A stretch of 64,000 nt of DNA, taken from contig CAKUFA010000007.1 of assembly GCA_934647165.1 (NCBI GenBank), positions 16,515 through 80,514 on the forward strand, given 5' to 3'. The position numbers and the translations under genes are program-made. The notes under the pieces were generated by a model. It was not told where the DNA came from. It ran no database searches and worked only from the letters and a program-made list of their open reading frames with translations. Below, piece by piece: positions 43,441-52,423 of the stretch (positions are counted from its first letter, which is position 1; every line of letters starts with the position of its first letter). The DNA is from an uncultured Clostridia bacterium (GTDB taxonomy: Bacteria > Bacillota > Clostridia > Christensenellales > Aristaeellaceae).

Positions 43441-44391
43441 ATGGTCTATATCGGCATTGACGTTGGCGGAACAGGCATTCAGGTCGGCGTGGTAGACAAA
43501 GGCGGCAACATTTTATCCCGTGCCAGCATCTCCACTGTGCATACGGACACGCCGGAAAAGCAGATTCTTGATATGGCGCACTGTGCACTGGAAGCGCTGC
43601 AAAACGGAGGCTTCTGCGCAGACGACGTAAAGTGTGTGGGTGTTGGCGTGCCCGGCATTGCCAACAACACGACAGGCGAGGTTATTTTCTGCACCAATCT
43701 CGGATGGAAGCATATTCCCTTCCGGAGCATTTTCCAGCGCGTGTTGAACAAGCCCGTGCTCATTGACAACGACGCTACGGTTGCCGGGCTCGCCGAAAGC
43801 GTGGCCGGCGTGTCCGCAGGAACAGATTCCAGTGTGTTCATCACGCTTGGCACAGGCGTTGGCGGCGGCATTGTCTTCCACGGCAAAGTGTGGAATGGTT
43901 TCCACGGCACAGGCAGCGAAATTGGCCACATGATTGTGGAGATGGGCGGCGAACCCTGCACCTGCGGCAACCGCGGATGCCTGGAACGCTACTGCTCCGC
44001 TACCGCCATCATCCGTATGGCAAAGGAAATGCTGTCCCAACATCCGGACAGCGCTGTGGCCGCAGCCTGCGGCGGCGATCCGGACAAGCTGAACGCCCGC
44101 ATGGTGATTGACGCTGCACGCACAGGCGATGTGATTGGCACAAGCGTGTTCCAGCGCTATGTTTCGTATCTTGCGCAAGCCATTGCCAACATCTGCAATT
44201 TCCTTGACCCAGAGGTGATTGTGCTGGGCGGCGGTGTGAGCAAAGCCGGTGACTTTTTGCTGGACGCGGTGCGCAAAGAAGTTCCGCGCTACTGCCTGTT
44301 CAAGGATCTTTCTTATTCGTCCATCGAGCTTGCCAAACTCGGCGCTGATGCAGGCATTATCGGCGCGGCCATGCTGGGGCTTGAAAAATAA
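43441..44391 (+). CDS. ROK-family glucokinase-like sugar kinase
   Basis: A 316-residue kinase. The ATP-binding motif is IGIDVGGTGIQVGVVD at the N-terminus, followed by TLGTGVGGGIVFHGKVW and the zinc-binding CTCGNRGCLERYCSATA. The last motif distinguishes ROK kinases from repressors, and no helix-turn-helix precedes it. It probably phosphorylates glucose or a related sugar released by the GH3 enzyme. I chose the ATG at 43441; the ribosome site is weak. A strong bidirectional terminator follows at 44418. Confidence 0.92.
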   Translation: MVYIGIDVGGTGIQVGVVDKGGNILSRASISTVHTDTPEKQILDMAHCALEALQNGGFCADDVKCVGVGVPGIANNTTGEVIFCTNLGWKHIPFRSIFQRVLNKPVLIDNDATVAGLAESVAGVSAGTDSSVFITLGTGVGGGIVFHGKVWNGFHGTGSEIGHMIVEMGGEPCTCGNRGCLERYCSATAIIRMAKEMLSQHPDSAVAAACGGDPDKLNARMVIDAARTGDVIGTSVFQRYVSYLAQAIANICNFLDPEVIVLGGGVSKAGDFLLDAVRKEVPRYCLFKDLSYSSIELAKLGADAGIIGAAMLGLEK

Positions 44392-44417
44392 GCTGCTTTT
44401 CCCAATAAAATCTACAC

Positions 44418-44460
44418 AAAAGGGGCGCTTCCATGCAGAAGAATGGAAGCGCCCTTTTTG
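44418..44460. terminator. Bidirectional terminator between the ROK gene and the ABC importer
   Basis: GGGCGCTTCCAT (44423-44434) pairs with ATGGAAGCGCCC (44443-44454). T-tracts flank it on both strands (CTTTTTG on plus, CTTTTGTG on minus). Confidence 0.9.
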
Positions 44461-44475
44461 TGTCCTGAGGTTTGA

Positions 44476-45327
44476 TTAACCCTTGATACCAGTGGAAGCA
44501 ATACCATCCACCAGCGATTTTTGAAACACCAGAAAGATGATTGTTGCAGGCACAATGGAGAGGGTGGACATCGCCAGCGTAGAGCCGATATCCGAGCCGG
44601 AGGAAGGATCGTTGAACAGCTGAAGTGCCAGAGAAACCGGACGCATATTTGCGCGGTTCACATACAGCAGGGCGGAAAGGTAATCATCCCAACGCCAGAT
44701 GAAAGAGAAGATAGCCGATGTGACCAGTGCGGGCACAATCAATGGCAGAATGATGCGGAAAAAGATGCCATAATACGAGCATCCGTCAATTTTTGCCGCT
44801 TCATCCAGCGACTTGGGAATGCCGCCGATGAAGTTCATGATCAGATACACGAAGAAACCCTGAATGGCAAAGAAATAGGGCAGAATCATGGGGTAATACG
44901 TGCCGACCCAGTTCAAATGCCGGTACCACATGAACTGCGGAATCATCAGAATCTGTGCAGGCAGCATCATGGTGGACAGCACAAGCACAAACAGCAATCC
45001 GCGCGCCTTGAACCGTAACCGTTTGAGGGCAAACGCCACAAACGATGAGGAGAGCAGTGTACCAAAGGTAGACGTAAGCGCAATGAAGAACGAATTGGCA
45101 AAGAAGGTACCGAAGGTATACCCCATAAATCCCTTCCAGCCGCGGACATAGTTATCCAGCGTCCACGTGGATGGAATGAGGTTTGCGGCAGTCGGCAGCA
45201 CCATATCCGTCGGCTTAAAGGAGGACAGCACCATCCACAGCAGCGGATAGATCATCACAATGGCGCCCAGTGTAACCAGCACATGATAGATGCACTCTTT
45301 CCAACGACTTTTTCCAACCATTGTCAT
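44476..45327 (-). CDS. Sugar ABC transporter permease (MalG-like)
   Basis: A 283-residue permease with six predicted helices. The EAA loop is EAAKIDGCSYYGIFFRIILPLIVPAL, typical of MalG/CUT1 proteins. It pairs with the MalF-like permease immediately upstream (12-base gap) and the binding protein at 46438. No ATPase gene is present in the window, so it presumably uses a shared MsmK-type ATPase, as many Firmicutes CUT1 importers do. Confidence 0.94.
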   Translation of the reverse strand: MTMVGKSRWKECIYHVLVTLGAIVMIYPLLWMVLSSFKPTDMVLPTAANLIPSTWTLDNYVRGWKGFMGYTFGTFFANSFFIALTSTFGTLLSSSFVAFALKRLRFKARGLLFVLVLSTMMLPAQILMIPQFMWYRHLNWVGTYYPMILPYFFAIQGFFVYLIMNFIGGIPKSLDEAAKIDGCSYYGIFFRIILPLIVPALVTSAIFSFIWRWDDYLSALLYVNRANMRPVSLALQLFNDPSSGSDIGSTLAMSTLSIVPATIIFLVFQKSLVDGIASTGIKG

Positions 45328-45339
45328 TTTCCCCCTTTC

Positions 45340-46266
45340 TCAATCCTCATAGACCCACTTGTTGCGGCTCCAGAACAGCAATGCCGTCACCACAGACACC
45401 AGCACCAGCATAATCCACGCAAGCGCGGAGGCATAACCCATCTGACTCTTGCCGACAGCAGGGAATGCCTTGTTGTACTGATACACGGTATAAAACAGCG
45501 TGGACTTGCGCGGATCGCCGTTGGTGATCAATTTGCACTGCGTGAAGGCAAGGAATGAATTGATCGTCTGTTGCACGAGATTAAAGAAAATGGTTGGCGT
45601 AAGCAGCGGCAAAGTTACTTTCCAAAACTGCTGGCGGCCGTTCGCACCATCCACATGGGCTGCTTCATACAGTTCACGCGAAATCTGCTTGAGCGCAGAG
45701 AGAAAAATCAACATGGATGAGCCAAACTGCCACACCGTGAGAATAATCAATACCCAGATTGCCGGGCCTTCTCCGAACCAGTTGAAGCCCGCAATGCCGG
45801 GAAAAATGTTGCTGAACATAGCATTGATGGTGCCGTTGGTTTCAAACAGGCGGCGCCACAAAATGGCCACTGCCACCGAACCGCCGATGATGGACGGCAG
45901 ATAATACGTGGCGCGATACAGCGGCACGGCTTTGCTTTCATGGTTCAGGATCAGGGCGACAATCAAGGCGAAAATCACCTTGAGCGGCGTACCGATCAGG
46001 GCATAATAGCAAGTGACGGTCAACGCCTTCGTGAAGGTGGAATCTTTGGTGAAAATTTTCACGTAGTTTTCCATCCCGACCCATACAGGCGCGTTCTGAA
46101 TATCGTACTTGCAGAAAGAGTAATAGAGCGACAACACCATGGGAATAACCAGGAACATCAGAAAACCGATGATAAACGGCAGGCTGAAAATGTAGCCTGC
46201 GGTGCTCTCCTTGTTGATCCAGGAAACGAATCCTCTTTTCTTAGCGGGGCGCGATGCGGCAATCAT
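45340..46266 (-). CDS. Sugar ABC transporter permease (MalF/UgpA-like)
   Basis: A 308-residue permease. Helix 1 is FLMFLVIPMVLSLYYSFCKYD. The EAA loop is YEAAHVDGANGRQQFWKVTLPLLTP. It forms the heterodimeric channel with the protein at 44476. The N-terminus (AASRPAKKRGFVSWINKES) is cytoplasmic and basic. A hairpin in the gap before the gene may lower expression relative to the binding protein. Confidence 0.94.
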   Translation of the reverse strand: MIAASRPAKKRGFVSWINKESTAGYIFSLPFIIGFLMFLVIPMVLSLYYSFCKYDIQNAPVWVGMENYVKIFTKDSTFTKALTVTCYYALIGTPLKVIFALIVALILNHESKAVPLYRATYYLPSIIGGSVAVAILWRRLFETNGTINAMFSNIFPGIAGFNWFGEGPAIWVLIILTVWQFGSSMLIFLSALKQISRELYEAAHVDGANGRQQFWKVTLPLLTPTIFFNLVQQTINSFLAFTQCKLITNGDPRKSTLFYTVYQYNKAFPAVGKSQMGYASALAWIMLVLVSVVTALLFWSRNKWVYED

Positions 46267-46339
46267 AACACAGTGCCTCCTTCATTCGTTTTTTTCATTG
46301 AGATCACCGGACGCGAGGCGGCTGGCCGTGTATCCGCCC

Positions 46340-46382
46340 CAAGGGAAAACCAAAGAGGGGGGCATGTACGCCCCCCTCCAAT
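46340..46382 (-). terminator. Hairpin between binding-protein and permease genes (partial terminator or processing site)
   Basis: GGAGGGGGGCGTACATGCCCCCCTC reads as a strong GC hairpin on the minus strand, followed by TTTGG, a weak T-tract. Such hairpins commonly let the solute-binding protein be made in excess. Confidence 0.5.
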
Positions 46383-46437
46383 GGTTGTTCCCCTTGTCAA
46401 TCGTCGGGGACGGCAGAGCGCCGATGCAGCCGTGAAA

Positions 46438-47775
46438 TCAGTAGTTGGAAGCGATTTCAGCAGTCAGTTCCACCAGCGTCTTGGCGGCTTCCTCAGCCGT
46501 CATGGAGGTGCCCTTCAACAGGCATTCCTCGGACATCGTCTGGATAGCTTCCGTCTGCACGGTGCCGGCAAAGCTGGGCAGCGGCGGGAAGATGGGGCTG
46601 GAATTATCCGCCACAAAGGCCAGATAATCCACAACCATGCCATAGGTCGCGTCCACCTTGGTCACCGCGTCGGCAATCGCGACAGCCACATCGCCATTGG
46701 CGGGCACACCACGTTCGGCACGCAGAACCTTGTTGCCCTCCACATCGTTGATGAGGAAGTTCAGGATTGCCACGGCAAGGTCAGGGTTCTTGGTGTCGGT
46801 GGTCACGGCGAAGAAGGAGCTGGGCTTGACGTAGTTGGACTTCACCGGATCCAGGGACGGCCAGCTGGTGATGCCCAGCTCAATGCCATCGGCATTCGCA
46901 GCAGCCTGGAAAGCGGCAATCTGATTCGAGAATGCGAGCGCGCACCACGTGCGGACGTCATCAGAAGCGCCATAGACCAGCGGATGCTGCGCCAAGTCGG
47001 CGGTATTTACACCGGCAAGCTTATCCGTGTCAAACATCCAGCCTTCGGCAACGCCATCCAGCAGGCGCTTGTAATAGCCGGTCATTTCCTCAGCGGTGGG
47101 GGCAAGACCCTCTTCGCTCCACAGCGCGGTGTAACCCAGGCTGCGGGCATAGTAGGTCAGGGGGTTTTCGGAGTTGCCTTCGCCGTAGATCACGCCTACG
47201 CCTGTTTCGGCATAGATCTTCTTGGACAGTTCGACAAACTGATCCCACGTGATGTTGTTGGGCACGGTGATACCCAGCTTATCCGTCAGGGTCTTGTTAT
47301 ACAGCATGGCCGGAGCATTCACGCCCGCGCAAACGGCATAGATGCCGTCGCCCACCTTACCGGTGTCAATGATGTTCTGCGGAACCTTGGACAGATCCAG
47401 CGCGCCGCTCTCAATATAGGGCGTCAGGTCAAGCAGATCGCCTGCTTCCACCCACTGCTCCAGATAGGCGTAATCCTGCTGCATCAGATCCGGCAGGTCA
47501 TTGTTTGCGGCATAGGTGCTCATCAGCGCCCAGTAGTTATTCCAGTTCTGCGTGTTCAGGTTAAAAGTCACATTGGGATAGTTCTTGGTGAAGAACTCCG
47601 CAGCTTCCATCGTCACAGCATCGCGAACCTGGTTGCCCCACCAGCCGAAGCCAACTTCCACCGTGCCGGCAGAAGCAGGATCGTAGGTACCGACGGTCAG
47701 CTGATCCGCCATTGCAGGCAACGCCAAAGTCAGCAGCAGGGTCAATGAAAGAACGAGCGCCATTAGCTTTTTCAT
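46438..47775 (-). CDS. Extracellular solute-binding protein of a CUT1 sugar importer
   Basis: A 445-residue exported protein. The signal peptide is KKLMALVLSLTLLLTLALPAMADQ. There is no lipobox Cys, so it is anchored or retained in another way. The family 1 fold is visible in EVGFGWWGNQVRDAVTMEAAEFFTKNYPNVTF, then GVNAPAMLYNKTLTDKLGI and VTTDTKNPDLAVAILNFL. It leads the importer operon, with permeases at 45340 and 44476. Sugar type cannot be read; with the GH3 enzyme nearby, oligosaccharides of plant fibre are likely. Confidence 0.93.
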   Translation of the reverse strand: MKKLMALVLSLTLLLTLALPAMADQLTVGTYDPASAGTVEVGFGWWGNQVRDAVTMEAAEFFTKNYPNVTFNLNTQNWNNYWALMSTYAANNDLPDLMQQDYAYLEQWVEAGDLLDLTPYIESGALDLSKVPQNIIDTGKVGDGIYAVCAGVNAPAMLYNKTLTDKLGITVPNNITWDQFVELSKKIYAETGVGVIYGEGNSENPLTYYARSLGYTALWSEEGLAPTAEEMTGYYKRLLDGVAEGWMFDTDKLAGVNTADLAQHPLVYGASDDVRTWCALAFSNQIAAFQAAANADGIELGITSWPSLDPVKSNYVKPSSFFAVTTDTKNPDLAVAILNFLINDVEGNKVLRAERGVPANGDVAVAIADAVTKVDATYGMVVDYLAFVADNSSPIFPPLPSFAGTVQTEAIQTMSEECLLKGTSMTAEEAAKTLVELTAEIASNY

Positions 47776-47821
47776 GGAAAACGCCTCCCTATTCTATTGG
47801 ATACGACCTAACGTTGATTCT

Positions 47822-47850
47822 ATTATACCCATTCTTTCGCTTTATGTCAA
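47822..47850 (-). promoter_or_regulatory. Perfect consensus promoter of the sugar importer
   Basis: Minus strand: -35 TTGACA (47845-47850), 17-base spacer, -10 TATAAT (47822-47827). It sits in an AT-rich region of about 120 bases. I see no clear catabolite-repression site. Confidence 0.85.
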
Positions 47851-47977
47851 TAGTAAATATAGATTCGCTGAAAATTTATCTAAATTATTTTGATAACATT
47901 TATATTATACGTTCAGCTTGCTTTGCTCCATGTGCATTTTCATGAAGCTCCGCCTCATCCTGCCGCTACTTTGACCG

Positions 47978-48006
47978 TTGCCCTTGCAGCAAATTTGGAG
48001 TATAAT
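47978..48006 (+). promoter_or_regulatory. Predicted sigma-A promoter of the small membrane protein
   Basis: -35 TTGCCC (47978-47983), 17-base spacer, -10 TATAAT (48001-48006). Confidence 0.65.
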
Positions 48007-48058
48007 GCAGGAAGAAACGTCCGTGCGGCGTTGTAATCAGTGTGAAGGAGGCTGAACG

Positions 48059-48598
48059 ATGAAGTATCTTCGCCGCATGATCTGGTATATTGCATCCCGC
48101 CTGTTTCTTATTTGTCTGGTGCTGGGCGTGATGGTCGTTACCTTTTACTATGCCATGAACCTGACCAACATTCACGTGGTGCTCAAGGACGGCATGGCCA
48201 AGCGCGCACAGGTTGTGATGATGGAGGAGAGTGCAGATGAACTGACCAAATACTTCCAGCAAAGCTTCCTGGCGCAGGATGCCGCTTTGCTTGCGGTGCA
48301 GCAAGGCAACTCCCCTTACAAGGATTACAATGTGCGCGGTATTGACCATCGGCTGGAAATGGGGTTCACCTGGGTTTGGCCGTGGGATACCACTGCCAGG
48401 GTAACTGTTACCGAGCGGATCCCCCGCATTGATGGTCGCGCCAAAGGCAGCAAGGCAGAAGAATTGGTGGCCGCAGGCGGCAACAGCGCCCTGTATCCGC
48501 CTGCATGGCAATCTGCCCGCTACCGCGCCGTGCTTGTGCGCGAAAACGGGCAATGGCACATCAAAAGCCTCTCCCTGCTGGAAAAATTGGCAAACTAA
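48059..48598 (+). CDS. Small single-helix membrane-anchored protein of unknown function
   Basis: A 179-residue protein. An N-terminal helix (residues about 8-33, MIWYIASRLFLICLVLGVMVVTFYYA) anchors it, and the rest is extracytoplasmic. It ends in RYRAVLVRENGQWHIKSLSLLEKLAN, a strand pattern similar to NTF2-like domains. The family was not recognised. AAGGAGGC lies 7 bases before the ATG. It is a single gene flanked by the sugar importer and a LUD-domain gene. Confidence 0.75.
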   Translation: MKYLRRMIWYIASRLFLICLVLGVMVVTFYYAMNLTNIHVVLKDGMAKRAQVVMMEESADELTKYFQQSFLAQDAALLAVQQGNSPYKDYNVRGIDHRLEMGFTWVWPWDTTARVTVTERIPRIDGRAKGSKAEELVAAGGNSALYPPAWQSARYRAVLVRENGQWHIKSLSLLEKLAN

Positions 48599-48630
48599 AA
48601 GCAGCGCATGGTTTCTTCCCATACGCCGCT
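48591..48630 (-). terminator. Intrinsic terminator of the LUD-domain gene
   Basis: AGCGGCGTATGG pairs with CCATGCGCTGCT through two G-U pairs, followed on the minus strand by TTTTAGTTTG. It overlaps the 3' end of the plus-strand gene at 48059. Confidence 0.65.
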
Positions 48631-48649
48631 TCGTATACCGCTATCAGTT

Positions 48650-49267
48650 TCAGTAACCAATCGCTTCTTCCACAAGGATGACCGTCACCTCCCGTCCGTG
48701 AACGGGATGCTCCATCATCGTGACAATGCGGCACATGCAATCATCGCCGCATTCCATGGCATTGCACACACCCGTGTGCGCGCACGGCGTGTTCAGCTTC
48801 AGTCGTTTGGCGTTGGCCGGGCATGCGTGCTGCTTGATGCGCGCAATCGCCGTGTTCAATCCGCCATCCACCAGCTTTTGCTGGCCAACAATCAAAATCA
48901 CTCGTTTGGGGCCCTGATACATGGCCGCGGTGCGGTTGCCGTTGCCATCGATATTCACCAGCCGCCCATCCCGCGTCACAGCATTGCTGGAAGCCAGGTA
49001 GACGTCAGCCTGCCGCGCTTTTTCCTGCACAGCGGCACGCTCAGCAGGTTCAACCAACCAGTGCCAATAGACCTCATGGCCGCTTTCCTGCAGCCTTTCC
49101 GCAAGCCCCAGCTCCCGGATGGTCATGGAGCCGCCAATGCCTACGCTTTCCCCCGGTGCAATCATTTGCAGCGCCATATCGCGTGCCTGCTCCGCCTTTT
49201 CGGCATACGCCACGTGAAAGCCCCGGCGTTCAAGCGATTCCATGGTCTTTTTCACCAATTCGTCCAT
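48650..49267 (-). CDS. LUD-domain (lactate utilization LutC/YkgG-like) protein
   Basis: A 205-residue protein of the LUD family. The hallmark strand SVGIGGSMTIRELGLAERL is present, followed by DVYLASSNAVTRDGRLVNIDGNGNRTAAM. The C-terminal part contains several cysteines (LNTPCAHTGVC and MECGDDCMC), a pattern common in clostridial members. LutC acts with LutA/LutB in L-lactate oxidation, but no lutA or lutB is present here, so the role of this lone copy is unknown. It starts at an ATG with modest upstream context. Confidence 0.85.
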   Translation of the reverse strand: MDELVKKTMESLERRGFHVAYAEKAEQARDMALQMIAPGESVGIGGSMTIRELGLAERLQESGHEVYWHWLVEPAERAAVQEKARQADVYLASSNAVTRDGRLVNIDGNGNRTAAMYQGPKRVILIVGQQKLVDGGLNTAIARIKQHACPANAKRLKLNTPCAHTGVCNAMECGDDCMCRIVTMMEHPVHGREVTVILVEEAIGY

Positions 49268-49314
49268 GCCTGTTCACTCCGTTTCTGTTTGCGCTTTTTG
49301 AGGAGGTGCGCACC

Positions 49315-49935
49315 ATGTTGCTTTCCCGCCCGCAACGGAAAATGCTTCTTTGCTCTTTGATGCTGCTTATCACCTGTGCGCTTTGGTTCTGCGGCCCCAA
49401 GCCATGGCAGTGGTGGGCGCTGGGCGCCATCTGCTGTTCCTGGCTGGCAGACGGGCTGTTAGCCAAATATCCGCCGCTGCTCGGCCGCGTACCCCACAGC
49501 TTTTTTGTAGGCGCCGTTTGGTTCGCAGCCGCCCATGTGTGCTATGCAGCCGCCTCCGTGATGGTGCTGCGCAGCCGCGGCCTGCCTTTCCGCTGGCGAA
49601 GCTTTGCACTGCTGGTGATGCTCTTTGCGGCCGTTGTGCTGATCCATCGTGGCATTTTTGCCCGCAAAAGCTGCCGCAGCACAGGCTTCACTGTAGCAGC
49701 CTGCGCCTATCTCACCCTGGTAGGCGTCATGGCGTCACTCAGCTTCCTTGTAGCTGCTTCCGATCACTGGCAGGTGTGGTTTCTGCCTGTTGGCGCGTGC
49801 CTTTTCTTTCTGTCGGACTGCACGCTGGTGGTGCGCGAGTATCACCGGATGAAAAGCAAAGCCATCAATCTGGTCATCATGTCCACCTATCTGACCGGTC
49901 AGCTGCTGCTTCAGCTGGGGCTGTGGGCATGCTGA
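49315..49935 (+). CDS. YhhN-family membrane protein (lysoplasmalogenase-like)
   Basis: A 206-residue protein with about eight predicted helices. The pattern LGAICCSWLADGLLA, then VPHSFFVGAVWFAAAHVCYAAA and CLFFLSDCTLVVREY fits the YhhN/TMEM86 family, with conserved Asp residues in the second and seventh helices. Human TMEM86B hydrolyses lysoplasmalogens, and clostridia can make plasmalogens, so a lipid role is plausible, not shown. AGGAGGTGCGCACC precedes the ATG. It is divergent from the LUD gene. Confidence 0.78.
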   Translation: MLLSRPQRKMLLCSLMLLITCALWFCGPKPWQWWALGAICCSWLADGLLAKYPPLLGRVPHSFFVGAVWFAAAHVCYAAASVMVLRSRGLPFRWRSFALLVMLFAAVVLIHRGIFARKSCRSTGFTVAACAYLTLVGVMASLSFLVAASDHWQVWFLPVGACLFFLSDCTLVVREYHRMKSKAINLVIMSTYLTGQLLLQLGLWAC

Positions 49936-49968
49936 CGTTCAAATCCACAGCACTTTTGTCTATTGCAA

Positions 49969-49999
49969 GGGCTGCGCAAATCTGCGCAGCCCCATTTTT
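49969..49999. terminator. Terminator between the YhhN-like gene and the phosphohexomutase
   Basis: GGGCTGCGCA-AATC-TGCGCAGCCC with ATTTTTC after it on the plus strand. Confidence 0.85.
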
Positions 50000-50002
50000 C
50001 TT

Positions 50003-51514
50003 TCAATCAGCAATTGCCTTTTCCAGCGGGGTCAGATCAATGCCTTTCACGTTCTTCAAAACGCCCATCAGGCTCTTGAGCATGGTCTTCACGCCGCCTG
50101 GCACATCGCTTTCCACATTCAGTGGCAACACCGGATCATGCACGGACAGGCGCAGCAGGAACCAGCCGTTATCCATGCCGCCGTCCAGGTCGAAGGAGAT
50201 TCGCACGCCCTCCCGGTTATCCGGCGCAATGTGCCAGTTTTCGGCAGCATTGGCATAATCCAGCACCTGCGAAATGGCTGCGCGTCCAGCTTCACGGAAA
50301 TCCTCATCCGTAATGGTCAATCGAATTTCAGCGCTTTCCGCCGGTTCCTTCAAGTCAGCAATCAGGCTGCCCAGCGTCTTGCCTTCCTGCTTGAGCTTCA
50401 TAGCCTGCACAATCAGCACGGTCACCAGATACATGCCGTCATCCAGGAAATGGTTTTCCTTGAGTGCCGCATGGCCGCTGGTTTCAATGGCCAGTGGGCA
50501 TTCCACACCCTCGTTGTTCAGGCGGATTGCCTCATCAATCACATTGCGATAGCCACGCTTATAGCGATAGTGTTCGCCGCCCCAGGCATTGATAAATGCC
50601 TTCAGGCCGGAGGAGGTCACGGAATCGGTCACAATGGTCTGCCCGGGCTTCTCATCCAGCAAAATGGCGGAAATCAGCGCAATCAGCCGGTTGCGGTTAA
50701 TCTCCCGGCCATCCGCATCCACAATGGCTGCACGGTCGCAGTCCGCATCGAAAATCACGCCAAGATCAGCCCCAACGCGAAGCACCGCATCCCGCAGGGA
50801 AGCCATAGCTTCGGCATTCTCCGGGTTAGGGATGTGGTTGGGAAAACGCCCGTCCGGCTCAAGAAACTGGCTGCCCTCCACCCATGCGCCGAGATTTTCC
50901 AGCAGCGTTGCATAAAAGCCACCCGCGCCGTTGCCTGCATCCACCACCACATGCAGCCCCAACAGGGGTTTGGCCATGTCCGTGTTCAGTCCCGTGCGGA
51001 TGCGCTGGCTCAACTGCTCCATATATGTAGGCAGGAACGCCTTTTCCGTGATGCTGCCGCTGAAAGGCAGTCCTTCGGGCGTCAAATCTTTGGCCGCTTC
51101 CAGCAGCGCAGCCACGTCCTCCCCCTCCAGGCCGCCGTCCTGAAGGAAAAACTTCAGGCCGTTCTTGTCCCACGGGTGGTGGCTTGCCGTCACCATAATC
51201 GCGCCATCCGGAGCAAAGGACGGGGTGATAATGCTCATATACATAGCGGGGGTGGTGCACATACCGAAATCAATCACCGCCGCACCGGCTCGGGAAATGC
51301 CCTCTGCTGCTGCCTTCAGCAGCGCAGGGCCGGAAATGCGGCTGTCACGCCCGATCGCAATGGTCAACTGCGTCACACTTTTCCCGGTCTTTTGGGCAGC
51401 AAAGCGTGCAAACGCCATGCCAAGGCATTGCGCCACATGTGGCGTCAGCGTTGCCCCGTCGCCCACAGCCACGCCGCGCACATCCGATCCGCTTTTCAAT
51501 TTCAACCAATCCAT
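50003..51514 (-). CDS. Phosphoglucomutase/phosphomannomutase
   Basis: A 503-residue alpha-D-phosphohexomutase. The phosphoserine loop is TASHHPWDKNG with catalytic Ser111. The metal loop is FDADCDRAAIVDADGREINRN, and the sugar-binding loop ETSGHAALKENHFLDDGMY. The first residues (LKLKSGSDVRGVA) are also family-typical. It interconverts hexose-1- and hexose-6-phosphates for glycan synthesis or glycogen use. It lies in the minus strand 17 bases after the DUF2461 stop, so the two may share a transcript. Confidence 0.92.
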   Translation of the reverse strand: MDWLKLKSGSDVRGVAVGDGATLTPHVAQCLGMAFARFAAQKTGKSVTQLTIAIGRDSRISGPALLKAAAEGISRAGAAVIDFGMCTTPAMYMSIITPSFAPDGAIMVTASHHPWDKNGLKFFLQDGGLEGEDVAALLEAAKDLTPEGLPFSGSITEKAFLPTYMEQLSQRIRTGLNTDMAKPLLGLHVVVDAGNGAGGFYATLLENLGAWVEGSQFLEPDGRFPNHIPNPENAEAMASLRDAVLRVGADLGVIFDADCDRAAIVDADGREINRNRLIALISAILLDEKPGQTIVTDSVTSSGLKAFINAWGGEHYRYKRGYRNVIDEAIRLNNEGVECPLAIETSGHAALKENHFLDDGMYLVTVLIVQAMKLKQEGKTLGSLIADLKEPAESAEIRLTITDEDFREAGRAAISQVLDYANAAENWHIAPDNREGVRISFDLDGGMDNGWFLLRLSVHDPVLPLNVESDVPGGVKTMLKSLMGVLKNVKGIDLTPLEKAIAD

Positions 51515-51531
51515 CCCGCACGCCTCCTCTT

Positions 51532-52215
51532 TTAATCCATCACTTCTTCATATACGCCCCGGAACAGCCGGTACAGCGGCGCCATAGCCTCATAATCTGC
51601 CAGCACCCGGCCTGCAATGGACGGTTGATACGCCCACTCCACTTCCGTGAAAACCTTCTGCACATAGGGTTCCCTGGACAAATACCAGGGCTTCAGCCGT
51701 TCAGGGATATTGTCCGGCACCGCCAGGCGCTTGAAGCTCTGCCCGCCAAGGGCAATATGCCGCGGCGGAAGGTCGCACCCGTCAATCAGGGCAAGCATCT
51801 GCTCAGGTCTGGCTGCCATGCGGCGGCGCAGCGCGTCCATGGCGGGGCGATTCTCCCCCCAGAAGCCAAGACCCCACCCGAGCTTTCCCGGGCCAAACTC
51901 GAACCAGTAATTGACGGACAACTCCCGCGGTTCGCCCGCCCGGCGAAACAGCACCCACAGGTGATCTCGATAGGGGCTTTTATCCCGGGAAAACCGTGTA
52001 TCCCGCCGGATGCGCGCCATGCATTTATAAGGGCGAAGCTCCATCTGCGGATCAATCTTCAGCATGGCAGGGCCGATTTCCTCGATGAATGCCGAAAAGG
52101 GCGCGACAACCTCCTGACGGTATCGCTCCCGGTTTTGTTCAAAAAAAGCGCTGTTGTTGTGAAAACGAAGATCCAGAAAAAAACGGATGGTCTCCTCCGG
52201 GAATCCGGTAAACAT
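51532..52215 (-). CDS. DUF2461 family protein
   Basis: A 227-residue protein. It starts FTGFPEETIRFFLDLRFHNNSAFFEQNRERY, then YKCMARIRRDTRFSRDKSPYRDH, the marker stretch of the family (TIGR02453). The function is unknown. I chose the ATG at 52215 with GGGAGGTGTCAC upstream. It lies before a phosphohexomutase gene on the same strand, but no link is clear. Confidence 0.88.
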   Translation of the reverse strand: MFTGFPEETIRFFLDLRFHNNSAFFEQNRERYRQEVVAPFSAFIEEIGPAMLKIDPQMELRPYKCMARIRRDTRFSRDKSPYRDHLWVLFRRAGEPRELSVNYWFEFGPGKLGWGLGFWGENRPAMDALRRRMAARPEQMLALIDGCDLPPRHIALGGQSFKRLAVPDNIPERLKPWYLSREPYVQKVFTEVEWAYQPSIAGRVLADYEAMAPLYRLFRGVYEEVMD

Positions 52216-52345
52216 GTGACACCTCCCATGAATCCCTTCTATTATAACCACTTTGCGGCTCTTTTTCAAGGGGAAAAATCGCGCTGTACGGCGCGCATGG
52301 GCTGATTGATGGCGAAAGCTGTGCGTTTTTTTCCCGCATTTACCC

Positions 52346-52374
52346 TTGACGAAAACCGTCGTTCAGCCTATACT
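52346..52374 (+). promoter_or_regulatory. Predicted sigma-A promoter of pyrG
   Basis: -35 TTGACG (52346-52351), 17-base spacer, -10 TATACT (52369-52374). The leader is only about 40 bases and shows no terminator hairpin, so the CTP-dependent attenuation known from Bacillus pyrG is not evident. Confidence 0.7.
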
Positions 52375-52423
52375 AGAGTGTCAATGTTTTTTGCTTTTCG
52401 ATCACGTGGGGGGATTGGTGTTC

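Noticed and set aside
43357..43441. Catabolite-repression (cre) site before the ROK kinase
   Set aside because: TTGAAAGCG matches only half of the cre consensus and lies within the leader.
48650..49267. A lut lactate operon
   Set aside because: Only a single LUD-domain gene is present; no LutA or LutB lies nearby.
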